Assembly: GCA_038230275.1 (NCBI GenBank)
Contig: JBBRNO010000008.1
Location: forward strand, 35,816 to 99,815
DNA from: JANXXV01 sp038230275
GTDB lineage: Bacteria; Acidobacteriota; Terriglobia; Bryobacterales; Bryobacteraceae
Direction of reading: 5' to 3'
DNA length: 64,000 nt
Below are positions 51,213 to 60,336 of this stretch, piece by piece; position 1 is the first letter of the stretch, and each line of letters begins with the position of its first letter. The position numbers and the translations under genes are program-made. The notes under the pieces are model-generated. The model ran no database searches, was not told where the DNA came from, and saw only the letters and a program-made list of their open reading frames with translations.

Positions 51213-53492
51213 CTAGGGGCCCTGTCTGACGATCCAGACCTCCGCTACTTGCGTGCCTCGGCCGTTGCCTCCGAGGCCTGGTTCGCGGTTCCAGGTCAGG
51301 GTAAGTTCGCTGAGCTTGGCGGGAAGGTCGAATTCGACCGGTGCAGGAGGCGACGGTTTATCGATCAATGGGTGGACGTCGACGCCGTTCGCGTCCAGCT
51401 TGATCTTCCGGGTTGGGCTGTCGCCGGTGTAGACCACGCGGATCTTGTAATTGGCGGCGGGATCGAGGCCGGCGTAGTGCATCTGCAGCGGGGTTTCGTT
51501 GAGCGATTCGGCGTAATCGCCCCAGGACGTTCGCCAGCCGGGGCGCTGTTGGAAGCCACTGAGGGCGGATTCGAGGAAAGCCGGGTCTTTGGTAAAGCCG
51601 GGGCCCTTTATCAGGTGCGGCTGGGCGGCAGAGTTGCCGAGATCGTCGTAGAAGCCGCCCGGGCCTGGGTCGGTCCAGTTCACAATTTCACCGATGGCTT
51701 GCTCGCGCTTGCGCTGATCCGGGAGTTTGCGGATTTCCTCAAAGCGCTGTTTCAGCCAGAGGCGATTGTTGAGCGGGAAATCCACGGTATCGAGATTCGC
51801 ACCGCGATCTATTGAGATCGCCTGATAGCGGGCCACGCTCAGCTGCATGCGGATGCTTTGGAAGAGGGCTTCAGCCAGTTCGAAGATGCGCGCGCGCCAG
51901 TCTTCGGAAACTCGGCCGGGCTGATCCAGAATGGCTTCGGCCTTGGCAATGGAGCCAGCGCGCAGTTGTTCCATCGCCCGCGATTCCTGGTCCGTTTCGT
52001 GGATCAAGCGGCTGCGGGTGTAGGCGTCGTAATAGGCACGGTAGAGAGCTTGCTGGAATCTCCAGTTTTGCAGCTCGCGCGGCGCAGCGGATTTCTCCAT
52101 GGCCTGGAATTGCTGCAGGGTGGTGTAGACGCCGGTGTTTGCGATCAGCGGGCCGACCCAGTTTCGTTCCAGCGCCAACAACCCTTGCGCGAAATTATCG
52201 GCATAGCGATCCCCGATGAAGTAGCGGCTGTACTCACGAAGGACGTTGGGGATGTCAGCATCCGGATTCCAACCCAGGGCGCTCCAAATGAATTTATTGA
52301 CATCGTCGTTACAGCCTTCCGAGTACGTTAGAAAGCCTTGCGCCATGTGCGGCTGGATTACGCGGAAAATCTGCGCTTCCTGCAGGGGACGCGGGTTGAT
52401 GGTCTCGCGAGCTTCGGTCATGGCGTAGGCGAGGTCCCACTCCGGCACCGGGTATTCGGCCTGGCGGCTGTGCGTGATGTCGGGATAGTTGCGGATGGGG
52501 TAGTTTGCCGGAACCATGGCGCGGAGGCGCTGCGCACTGACGCGGACTTGCGGGCCGAAGACTACACCACTGAGCCACGCGGGCTTTTCATTTTTGAGAA
52601 TTGCGATGAACTCATCCAGCCACTGCTGATTGAAGCTTTGCGGAGACACCCACATCTGGGCCTTCGGGTGATAGCGGTGGAGCAGTGCCGTCTGCTTTTC
52701 CAGAAGCGCCATCAGGTGCTTGGGCGGAGTGTGGCCGGGGTCGCCGCCGGGGACGAAGATGGCATCGATGCGGGAAAGGCGCTTGTAGACTTCCGCCCAT
52801 TCGTTCAGCGCGAACTCGACAGTCTTCGGGTCTGAATAATCCTTGTCCATGGCTGGGTACCAAATCCAGACGTCGAGGCCATAGCTATCGATGATCTTCG
52901 ACATCTCGACCATCATCCGCATGGGCGGCAGAGGGAAGTGCGGGCTGTCGGCGTCATCATCGGAACGCGGCGGAATCAATTCGATGGCATTGGTACCGAA
53001 GACGGCCAAGTCGCGAATGTATTGGTCCCACATGGAGACGGACCAGGCGTCATAGGAATTCGTCTTCGGACGATAGCCCAACTGGTGGCCACGAAGTTTG
53101 TAGCGCGGGGCCGTTTCCATTGCGAGCGCGTCCGCGATGGTGATGGATTGCTTGGTCAGGTGCATTTCGCGGAGCAGCCGGCCGATGCCGAACAGGACGC
53201 CGCGGGCATCGTTACCGGCGATGCTGACGCCGGCGCTGGTGACTGATAGGCGGTAGCCTTCCGGGGCGCCCGCGTGGGCATTGACGATGGAGATGGCGGG
53301 CGATTGCGGGGCGGTGTGAACGATGGACAACGTGAGTTGGGTTCGTTTCGCTACCTCTTCCACCAACACGCGAACGGCCTGCTGTTCCTGAGCGGAGAAG
53401 TTCCGCGGTGTGACGACCGTGGCGTGAGTAAGATCCAGCGCAACCGCCGACTGGGTACACGCTGCGAGGAGGAGGAGCGATCGGCAGAACAT
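51213..53492 (-). CDS. Secreted glycoside-hydrolase-like protein (GH20/GH67/GH84-like layout)
   Basis: This 759-residue protein has a signal peptide (about 1-19, CRSLLLLAACTQSAVA). Residues about 20-115 resemble the alpha/beta domain that precedes the barrel in GH20, GH67 and GH84 enzymes (EQQAVRVLVEEVAKRTQ, ISIVNAHAGAPEGYRLSV). A TIM-barrel-like part follows (APRYKLRGHQLGYRPKTNS, YIRDLAVFGTNAIELIPP, YGLDVWIWYPAM). A C-terminal beta domain ends at NREPGLGGNGRGTQVAEVW. I cannot assign the family or substrate. The ATG at 53492 is preferred; 15 bases separate it from the divergent cytochrome gene. Confidence 0.7.
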   Translation of the reverse strand: MFCRSLLLLAACTQSAVALDLTHATVVTPRNFSAQEQQAVRVLVEEVAKRTQLTLSIVHTAPQSPAISIVNAHAGAPEGYRLSVTSAGVSIAGNDARGVLFGIGRLLREMHLTKQSITIADALAMETAPRYKLRGHQLGYRPKTNSYDAWSVSMWDQYIRDLAVFGTNAIELIPPRSDDDADSPHFPLPPMRMMVEMSKIIDSYGLDVWIWYPAMDKDYSDPKTVEFALNEWAEVYKRLSRIDAIFVPGGDPGHTPPKHLMALLEKQTALLHRYHPKAQMWVSPQSFNQQWLDEFIAILKNEKPAWLSGVVFGPQVRVSAQRLRAMVPANYPIRNYPDITHSRQAEYPVPEWDLAYAMTEARETINPRPLQEAQIFRVIQPHMAQGFLTYSEGCNDDVNKFIWSALGWNPDADIPNVLREYSRYFIGDRYADNFAQGLLALERNWVGPLIANTGVYTTLQQFQAMEKSAAPRELQNWRFQQALYRAYYDAYTRSRLIHETDQESRAMEQLRAGSIAKAEAILDQPGRVSEDWRARIFELAEALFQSIRMQLSVARYQAISIDRGANLDTVDFPLNNRLWLKQRFEEIRKLPDQRKREQAIGEIVNWTDPGPGGFYDDLGNSAAQPHLIKGPGFTKDPAFLESALSGFQQRPGWRTSWGDYAESLNETPLQMHYAGLDPAANYKIRVVYTGDSPTRKIKLDANGVDVHPLIDKPSPPAPVEFDLPAKLSELTLTWNREPGLGGNGRGTQVAEVWIVRQGP

Positions 53493-53507
53493 CAGGCGGA
53501 TGATAAC

Positions 53508-54107
53508 ATGGCGGCGATCATGCACTTTTTATTTGCCGCTGCCGGTGTTTTCTGTGTGGTTGCGCAGGCAGCTTTTGGCGCGGACGCGGCGAAGGGAAAA
53601 GAATTGTTTCGCGGTTGCGCGGGCTGCCACAGCTACGACAGCGATGTACGGAAAGCAGGACCGCCGCTGCGCACGCTGTTCGGAAAAGTGACGCTGCGGA
53701 ATGGGGAGCGAGCTACCGAAGACAATGTTCGAGAGCTGATTCTGGAAGGCTTCAATCGAATGCCGTCTTATCGCTATCAGTTTCAGGCGGAGGAATTCGA
53801 CGACCTGATCGCGTTTCTGAAGACGCTGAATGCGCGTCCCGGCGTGGATGCGAAGGCGATTTCGGGTAAAGATCTGTTTACTGCTTACTGCGGGCGGTGC
53901 CATGGTGTAGATACAGCGAACGGGAAATCAGGCGGCAGTCTGCAGGGTTTGTTCCAGAGGGAGAAGCTGGCTAGCGGGAAACCGGTGAACGATCAAAACG
54001 TGATGGCGTTGATGGAAAACGGGCACGCCGATATGAAGGGCACGAAGAATTGGCTGGATGCCGGAGCGGAGAAAGCGCTGCTTCTTTATATGAAATCGCT
54101 ACTCTAG
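53508..54107 (+). CDS. Secreted dihaem cytochrome c
   Basis: This 199-residue protein has a signal peptide (about 5-24, ending AAFGA). Two cytochrome c domains follow: CAGCHSYD near residue 37 and CGRCHGVD near residue 129, each with a downstream Met ligand candidate (NRMPSYR, HADMKG). It is probably a periplasmic electron carrier. The start is ATG at 53508 or 53520. It overlaps the convergent CPXCG gene by 9 bases. Confidence 0.85.
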   Translation: MAAIMHFLFAAAGVFCVVAQAAFGADAAKGKELFRGCAGCHSYDSDVRKAGPPLRTLFGKVTLRNGERATEDNVRELILEGFNRMPSYRYQFQAEEFDDLIAFLKTLNARPGVDAKAISGKDLFTAYCGRCHGVDTANGKSGGSLQGLFQREKLASGKPVNDQNVMALMENGHADMKGTKNWLDAGAEKALLLYMKSLL

Positions 54108-54278
54108 CACCTTGGCTTCAAATTCCACCACAGCTTCGTCTTCCACTACATAGCTAAGCTCAATAGGATTGCAGCAGACTTCGCAATCCTCAACGTATGT
54201 CTGCCGCCGGCGAACCGAGGGATCGAGAACCATGGAGATTTCCTCCCAGCAATAGGGGCAGGTAAAGGAGTATTCCAT
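54099..54278 (-). CDS. CPXCG-type small zinc-ribbon protein
   Basis: This 59-residue protein has the family pattern: FTCPYCWEEI near the start, then DCEVCCNPIEL and a charged tail (VVEDEAVVEFEAK). It matches the Cys-rich CPXCG group of small proteins, whose function is not known; the first motif reads C-P-Y-C-W. The ATG at 54278 overlaps the stop of the EAL gene (TGATG). It is too short for many gene finders, so it is easily missed. Confidence 0.8.
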   Translation of the reverse strand: MEYSFTCPYCWEEISMVLDPSVRRRQTYVEDCEVCCNPIELSYVVEDEAVVEFEAKVLE

Positions 54279-55381
54279 CAGATAGAGCGAAGCTGCATAT
54301 CACTTTTATAGCGCACGCTTCCCTGGTGGTGTTCCCGCTGCAGAAGACGCGCCAGCCGGATGAGATCTTCGGCGGCAACGTTCATTTGAGGCGCTGGCCG
54401 GCCAAAATACCATCCCTGCATGTAGCGAATCCCAATGGCTCGAAGCGCATCGGACTGTTCGGCGGTTTCGATGCCTTCGGCAATCACGGCGACGCCGAAT
54501 TCGTGGGCCAATTCGGTAAGCTTGCGTACGGCAGTGAGGCGCATGGGATCTTCCAGGCGCGCTGTTAACGACTTATCCAGCTTGATGTAATCGGGTTTGA
54601 AATCGCAAATCATTTGCAGAGAATTCGAGCCGGTACCTACGTCGTCCAACGCGAAGCCGAAACCGGCGGCGCGGTAGTAGGAGGCGATGTCGAGCAGGTG
54701 CTTCACATGAGTAACGCTGTCGCTTTCAACTACCTCAAATACGACATCGGCGGGCGTCAGATGCGTGGATCGGACGGCCGCTTCCGTGGACTGGAGACAC
54801 AGTCTGGGGTCATAAATGGAAGCGGGCAGAAAGTTGACGAAAACTTTGGACCCAGCTCTATTCTGCGCCGCCGCCGATTCTATCGCCTTAACCCGGCAGT
54901 AAGAGTCGAATTCGTGAATCCGGGCTCCGGTGGTTGCAGCCTGGATGATTTCGCCACCGTTGTAGGAAATGTCGCCAATCAGCCGGACCAGGCACTCATG
55001 CGCGAATACACTTCCTTGGGCTGTATCCACAATTGGCTGGAAATAAAAGCTAAAACGATCGTTCAGCAATGCATCGTCAAACCAGTCGTTGTTGAGCCGT
55101 TGGACGAGGTTCGAGAGAGAACCCGCACCTAATATTCCTGCCAGAGTTGGGCTGGCGATTCTGATATCGCCCTGTTCGATCTGATTCAATTCGTCTTGAA
55201 GCACGCTGATGGCTTTGGCGCCGGAGAAGGTGAATACCTTGCCGATTTCGGTAAATTCAATACGGTGCGATGCCAAGAGTCCGCGAATCTTATCCTGTAG
55301 TATAGGCGCCTCCGTGAACACGAGTTTTGTGTCCGGTTTGCACTTGGATTTTACAGCGCATAACCCGCAGTTTTCAGCCAA
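54278..55381 (-). CDS. EAL-domain protein, possible cyclic-di-GMP phosphodiesterase
   Basis: This 367-residue protein has three Cys near the start (C5, C8, C14) and an N-terminal domain of about 100 residues without clear similarity. The EAL domain follows (about 105-345). The usual EALLR motif is ECLVR, with the catalytic Glu kept. FVNFLP, FEVVESDS, FALDDVGTGSNSL, YIKLDKSL, AEGIE and MQGWYFG keep the metal and catalytic positions, so it may be active. The Cys-rich start could sense redox or metal. It is coupled to the CPXCG gene. Confidence 0.83.
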   Translation of the reverse strand: MAENCGLCAVKSKCKPDTKLVFTEAPILQDKIRGLLASHRIEFTEIGKVFTFSGAKAISVLQDELNQIEQGDIRIASPTLAGILGAGSLSNLVQRLNNDWFDDALLNDRFSFYFQPIVDTAQGSVFAHECLVRLIGDISYNGGEIIQAATTGARIHEFDSYCRVKAIESAAAQNRAGSKVFVNFLPASIYDPRLCLQSTEAAVRSTHLTPADVVFEVVESDSVTHVKHLLDIASYYRAAGFGFALDDVGTGSNSLQMICDFKPDYIKLDKSLTARLEDPMRLTAVRKLTELAHEFGVAVIAEGIETAEQSDALRAIGIRYMQGWYFGRPAPQMNVAAEDLIRLARLLQREHHQGSVRYKSDMQLRSI

Positions 55382-55424
55382 TTCAATACCCTCAACAGTC
55401 GTATCGACCGGGCTGAGAGTTTTG

Positions 55425-57371
55425 TTAGCGCTTCGCGAGAGCGGGTTCCGCCGCCAACGTCAGGGCGATAGCTGCCCAGGCGGTGCCGGCCATGGAGATC
55501 CACTGATCATGGTCGTACGGAAAGCCGCTTTGGAAATACGGTTGCAGCTTGGGACAGCGGCTCCGGACTAGCCAGGAACCGTCGTCATGTTGGGTGCGCA
55601 GCAGGAATTTTACGCCGCGTTGATAGATGGAGTCTGATGTCCTTATCCCGCCCGCTTCGCTAAGGGCTAAGAGCGTTTGGCCGGTGGCATAGGCGTCGCT
55701 TCGGAGATTTGCAGTCTGCGCCCAGCCACCGTCCGGCATCTGCTGGGCGATTAGTTTGGCTGTAAGAGCAGCACCGGTATGGCTTTGATCGCCAGCCCAT
55801 TTCAGTCCAAGCAGTTGCATCACGTAGTCTTCGTTGTAAATGGGTTTGGCGTGCAGCAGCCAGACGCGCGCCGCATCCACGTGAGCGGTGAGATCGGCCT
55901 TACGTCCATCCCACATAAATTGCTTAATGCCGCGGATGGCCAGAGCGGTACGGGAGATATCGCTATCCTGCATGGGAGCGCGGGCTCCGCCGCCGCTGTG
56001 CCAGCTGCCGTCCGCCATCTGTTCGGCGATCAGGTTATGGACCATGGCATCGGTCATGGAGTCGGCCTGATATCCTGCAGCGGATAGATGGAGAAGCGCG
56101 TAGTTGATGGAATCCATGCCGCCACCGCCATCGAAGCGGAGCAGCAAGTTGTCTCCGCGGCGTGAATAGGCCGCTTTTTCGGCGGCCAGTTGCTCTTTTA
56201 GGCCGGGTTCGTCTACCGTGAAGCCGTTGGCCTTGGCGTACTGCGCGGCCAGCGCGTTCAGATTTTGCGCGTGGCAGGCGACGCAGCCGCCGGTATTCAT
56301 GAACGAGTTGCTGACGGTTTGCAACAGCTGGAGACTGCGGGTAGCGGCCGATCTTACGGTGCGATCAGGATCTGGTTTCGAGGTGTCGACGGCGGCCTCC
56401 GTCCGGGAATGGACGGGCAATAGCTTCATCACACCCGGCACGGAGGTTTTGGCGGCCCATTCCACGGCTGTTTCGCCGGTGAGTGATATGGCCGACGGGT
56501 CCGCGCCTGCCTTCAGCAGAAGGCGAACAATTTCGGGATTCTGTGCCTCGGTGGTGACGGCGAAATGCAGCGGCGTCATCCCGCGAACGTCCCGGGAATC
56601 CACCTTGGCGCCAGCTTTCAACAGGAGATCGACAATTTCCACGGGGCCGTAAACCGAGGCTAACGATAGCGCGGAATAGCTACCCAGATTGATGGGGCCG
56701 TTCTTCACGGTGCCAAATGCTTCCTTGGCGGAAATCGCGTTGGGGTCCGCGCCTTTTGACAACAGTAGTTTGACGGACGGGACATCGCCCCCCGCGGCGG
56801 CGTTCATGAGGGGCGTAAAGCCGGTCTGGTCTTTGCCATTGGCATCCGCACCTTTGTCCAGGGCAATGCGCACTTGCCTGGAATTTCCAGCGGATGAGGC
56901 GGCGAAGAGGAACGTCATCCCTCCTTTATCCCGCGCCTTCGCATCGGCTCCGTTGGCCAGTAAAAGATCTACGACGCTATCCGAGCCATTGTGGAGGGCG
57001 GCAATCATCAGCGGCGTACGGCCGGTTTTCGATGCGGCGTTGACGTTGGCATGGTGTTCGAGCAAAAGCTTCACCTTTTGTGGTTCGTTGACGCTCCAGA
57101 TCAACGCGGTGGCATCGAACGCGTTCTTCAGGTTCACGTCCGCGCCGGCATCCAGCAAGACTTTCATAGCGTTTAGACTGCCGTAGGCACTGGCGTACAT
57201 CAGAGGTGTAGTGTCGCGATCGCCGCGGGCATTGACAGCGCCTTCCTTGGCGGCCAGTGCCTTTATTGCGGATAGATCGTTGTTTCGGATGGCGGTGAAA
57301 AGATCTTTCACCGATCCGGTTTGTGCGAAGGCACAGGTGGTCGAAAATACCAACGCGATAAGAATTCGCAT
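55425..57371 (-). CDS. Ankyrin repeat / c-haem / terpenoid-cyclase-like fusion protein
   Basis: This 648-residue protein has a signal peptide (about 1-16). Roughly eight ankyrin repeats follow (about 20-310; for example DTTPLMYASAYGSLNAMKVLLDAGADV and MTPLHFAVTTEAQN). A single c-haem motif, GGCVACH, lies near residue 360. The C-terminal 260 residues have recurring QW-type motifs: QMADGSWHSG, QMPDGGW and QHDDGSW, as in prenyltransferase/squalene-cyclase toroids. I know no function for this combination; a secreted scaffold with a redox centre is one reading. Confidence 0.75.
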   Translation of the reverse strand: MRILIALVFSTTCAFAQTGSVKDLFTAIRNNDLSAIKALAAKEGAVNARGDRDTTPLMYASAYGSLNAMKVLLDAGADVNLKNAFDATALIWSVNEPQKVKLLLEHHANVNAASKTGRTPLMIAALHNGSDSVVDLLLANGADAKARDKGGMTFLFAASSAGNSRQVRIALDKGADANGKDQTGFTPLMNAAAGGDVPSVKLLLSKGADPNAISAKEAFGTVKNGPINLGSYSALSLASVYGPVEIVDLLLKAGAKVDSRDVRGMTPLHFAVTTEAQNPEIVRLLLKAGADPSAISLTGETAVEWAAKTSVPGVMKLLPVHSRTEAAVDTSKPDPDRTVRSAATRSLQLLQTVSNSFMNTGGCVACHAQNLNALAAQYAKANGFTVDEPGLKEQLAAEKAAYSRRGDNLLLRFDGGGGMDSINYALLHLSAAGYQADSMTDAMVHNLIAEQMADGSWHSGGGARAPMQDSDISRTALAIRGIKQFMWDGRKADLTAHVDAARVWLLHAKPIYNEDYVMQLLGLKWAGDQSHTGAALTAKLIAQQMPDGGWAQTANLRSDAYATGQTLLALSEAGGIRTSDSIYQRGVKFLLRTQHDDGSWLVRSRCPKLQPYFQSGFPYDHDQWISMAGTAWAAIALTLAAEPALAKR

Positions 57372-57419
57372 GAGCCTCTCCTGGGATTACTTAGAGTACA
57401 CCGGCTGGCGCTGCAACGG

Positions 57420-59165
57420 TCATAACCGCGGCTTCGGCGGCGTCACCGGCAGCCATGGGAACGAGCCCTTTTTTTTGATGGTCCGCCGGAAGACCTTGCC
57501 GCCCGTTGTGACGTAGAGGGTGTGCAGGTCTGGGCCGCCGAATACGACGTTTGTGGGATCACTGGTATCGGGCTTATTGAGGATACCCACCGTTCGGCCG
57601 GCGGGGTCGGCAATCTGGATACCGAGTTTGGTTGCCACATAGAGGAATCCGTCGGTGTCCACGGTCATCCCATCCGCGCCACTGCGCAGCGGACCGGACT
57701 CCACTTCATCCGGGATCTCCAGCCGGTGGAAGGGTACGCCGTTTGCAAGTGAACCGTCTGGCGCGACGGAGTATGACCAGATCCAGCGGCTCAAGGTGTC
57801 GGTTACCAGCAGGAAAGCGTGATCGGGCGAGAAGCGTACGCCATTGGGAAAGAGAATCCCCTCCTGTGCCACCACGCGCTTGTTGCCCTTGGCATCAATG
57901 AACCAGACGCGCTTGTTTGGAGGATCGGTGAAATAGATTTCACCGCGCGGGTTTATCGCCAAATCATTCGAGTTCACGCCTTCGGCTATGACCGATTCCT
58001 TGCCGTCGGCCGCATAGGCCACGATGCGTTTCTTACCGTTCTGGCAGGCATAGAGCCGGCCATCGGGTCCGAACATCAAGCCGTTGGCTTCGCCGGTATT
58101 GTCGCGGAAGACCGTCACTTTGCCGTCGGCGGCGATTTTGTGAATGCGGCTGTTCGGAACGTCGCTGAAGAATACATTGCCCGTCGCATCCACTGCTGGG
58201 CCTTCAGTGAATTTATGTCCCTGGCTGACCATTTCCCAACCAGAATCGGAATCCAGCACGATGTTATTGCTGATGTAGTGCCGGGGGCCGGCGGCAGGCT
58301 TGGCGATGGGCTTGGGATAATCGCGCCAAAGCCAGCGTAGTGCGTCGGGCAGGATGGACGAGCTGTGTTTGCTGTCGTGCGCTCCGGTGCCGATCACCAG
58401 CTTGTAGTCGTAGTTGGCATCCCTGAGCGCGGCGCCCAGTTCGTAGTTGCTATAGATGTTGATGTCCTGGGTTCCGTCCTGCAAGAAGACCCGCAGCGGC
58501 TTGGTTTCCATTTTCCTCACCAGCGATGGATAGATGTGGTCGCCGCGCAGGTTGGTGAAACCACCGATGAAGCTGAGCACGCGGTGGAAAACGTCCGGAC
58601 GGGTCCAGGCGGCGTTAAAGGAGGCGTTGCCACCTGAGCTGGAACCGGAAATGCCCCGATCGTTTGGATCGGTAGAGAGGTTATAGTCCTTGGCAACTTG
58701 GGGCAGGACCTCTTCGATCAGGTAAGTAGGGAAGCGTGGACCGACGGCGTCGTATTCGGCGCTACGGTTGAAGCGAGACTGGGTGTTGGGGCCGACGCCG
58801 GGGACTACCCCGGGGTTAACAAACACGCCGATGGTGACCGGCATGTCGCCTTTATGGATCAGGTTATCGAGCACGATGGTGGTTTTGAAGGGGCCGTTTT
58901 CATTCACGAAAGTGACACCGTCCTGGAAGACCATGGTGCAGGCTGGCTTTTCGGGCTTGTATTGAGCCGGGACGTAGACCCAATAATCGCGCACGGTACC
59001 GGGATAGATCTTGCTGGTCCACTCATACTTGGTGACCTTGCCTTGCGGTACGCCGGGCTGGCGCTGCGAGTCGGGTCCAAGGGTGTATTCTTCGGCGCGC
59101 AGCAGCGAGGGTGCGAGGGTAAAGGCGGCAATTAGGGCGCAAGTCAGCTTGAGCATGTCCCACAT
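57420..59165 (-). CDS. Esterase D-like / SMP-30 gluconolactonase fusion, secreted
   Basis: This protein of up to 581 residues has a signal peptide (about 1-24). An esterase domain of the Fes/esterase D type spans about 40-285, with nucleophile motif GISGSSSGG, Asp (LQDGTQD) and His (GTGAHDSKH). A SMP-30/gluconolactonase propeller follows (about 305-570; SQGHKFTEGPAVDATGNVFFSD, GEANGLMFGPDGRLY, LFPNGVRFSPD). Fusion of the two suggests hydrolysis of an acyl sugar or glucuronoyl ester. The start is ATG at 59165 or 59156. Confidence 0.83.
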   Translation of the reverse strand: MWDMLKLTCALIAAFTLAPSLLRAEEYTLGPDSQRQPGVPQGKVTKYEWTSKIYPGTVRDYWVYVPAQYKPEKPACTMVFQDGVTFVNENGPFKTTIVLDNLIHKGDMPVTIGVFVNPGVVPGVGPNTQSRFNRSAEYDAVGPRFPTYLIEEVLPQVAKDYNLSTDPNDRGISGSSSGGNASFNAAWTRPDVFHRVLSFIGGFTNLRGDHIYPSLVRKMETKPLRVFLQDGTQDINIYSNYELGAALRDANYDYKLVIGTGAHDSKHSSSILPDALRWLWRDYPKPIAKPAAGPRHYISNNIVLDSDSGWEMVSQGHKFTEGPAVDATGNVFFSDVPNSRIHKIAADGKVTVFRDNTGEANGLMFGPDGRLYACQNGKKRIVAYAADGKESVIAEGVNSNDLAINPRGEIYFTDPPNKRVWFIDAKGNKRVVAQEGILFPNGVRFSPDHAFLLVTDTLSRWIWSYSVAPDGSLANGVPFHRLEIPDEVESGPLRSGADGMTVDTDGFLYVATKLGIQIADPAGRTVGILNKPDTSDPTNVVFGGPDLHTLYVTTGGKVFRRTIKKKGSFPWLPVTPPKPRL

Positions 59166-59187
59166 GTTACCGCACGGAAGGTCAATC

Positions 59188-60336
59188 CTACTGCAACCGG
59201 TTGTACTTCTTGAGAACTTCGCGAAGGCGGTCGTGGGGCAGCGCGGTTACCGTGTGTCCGGCTGTTCCCGTCATGGTTTCGGCACCGGCCATCGCGTTGA
59301 CGATGGCTTCTTCGGTGGCTTGCACCGCGGCTTCGAAAACGGGGTTCAGGTTATCATTCGGAAGCATGGCGACAGGCGCCGCCTGAGTAGCCATGGCCGC
59401 GCCGGGGTTGGCGGCCGAGAAAGCGATGAAGATGTCACCAGATCCATTGCCGGACGTGGAGCCGGTGCGCGCCAGTCCCATGGTGGCGCGGCGGGCCAGC
59501 CGTTTGGCTTGGTGCGGCAGCAGCGGAGCGTCGGTGGCCACCACGATGATGATGGAACCGGTGTCTTCGCGATAAGGACGTCCCACGCTGGCAACGGGCG
59601 GATTTGCCGCTAGTTCCTGCCCTACCGGCAGCCCGCCGATCCGCAGCTGGCTACGGCTGCCACAGTTGCATTGCACCAGCACGCCAACCGTGTAGCCACC
59701 TTGCGCGGCGGTGAGCTTGCGCGACGATGTGCCGATGCCGCCCTTGAATCCATAGCACACCATGCCGGTGCCGCCACCCACGTTGCCTTCCGGCACGGGA
59801 CCGGACGCGGCCGATTCCAGCGCCGCTGCCACATCGTCAGGCTTCACGTGGAAACCGTTGATGTCGTTCAGGAAGCCATCGTAGGTTTCAGCCACCACCG
59901 GATAGGTATAGAATCCGCCGGCGAAAACGTTGGTGCCGGGCTTGCGGCTGTTCTTCACCAGCCAGGCGAGATAAGCATCGCGGACCACGCCAACGCTGTG
60001 TGTGTTGGTGATCAACACCGGACCGTCCAGGAAGCCCGATTCCTCCAGCCAGTGCGTACCGGTCATATCGCCGTTGCCGTTCTGGGAGAAGAAACCGCTG
60101 AAGACCGGGTCCGATGACGCTTTGCCGCGCGGCCAGACGGCGGTGACGCCGGTGCGAACGGATGTGCCGGAGATAAGGGTGCGGTGCCCAACTTCCACTC
60201 CGGGAACATCGGTGATGGCGTTGAGCGGCCCGGGTGTACCTTCAAACGGGACGCCCAACTGGCGGGCGCGAAGTTTGGTTTGAGCCGCGAGGGAAATCGA
60301 GATGCTGAGAACGAGAAAGAATACGCGAAGTTTCAT
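59188..60336 (-). CDS. DmpA-type (family S58) peptidase, secreted
   Basis: This 382-residue protein has a signal peptide (about 1-18). It matches D-aminopeptidase/beta-peptidyl aminopeptidase DmpA-like proteins that cleave themselves to create an N-terminal Ser/Thr nucleophile. Signatures are GPLNAITDVPGVEVGH, THSVGVVRDAYLAW, EGNVGGGTGMVCYGFKGGIGTSSR (the processing site would lie at or near the GTSS), and TDAPLLPHQAKRLARRA. It overlaps the upstream ornithine-cyclodeaminase-like gene by 4 bases. Substrate unknown. Confidence 0.87.
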   Translation of the reverse strand: MKLRVFFLVLSISISLAAQTKLRARQLGVPFEGTPGPLNAITDVPGVEVGHRTLISGTSVRTGVTAVWPRGKASSDPVFSGFFSQNGNGDMTGTHWLEESGFLDGPVLITNTHSVGVVRDAYLAWLVKNSRKPGTNVFAGGFYTYPVVAETYDGFLNDINGFHVKPDDVAAALESAASGPVPEGNVGGGTGMVCYGFKGGIGTSSRKLTAAQGGYTVGVLVQCNCGSRSQLRIGGLPVGQELAANPPVASVGRPYREDTGSIIIVVATDAPLLPHQAKRLARRATMGLARTGSTSGNGSGDIFIAFSAANPGAAMATQAAPVAMLPNDNLNPVFEAAVQATEEAIVNAMAGAETMTGTAGHTVTALPHDRLREVLKKYNRLQ

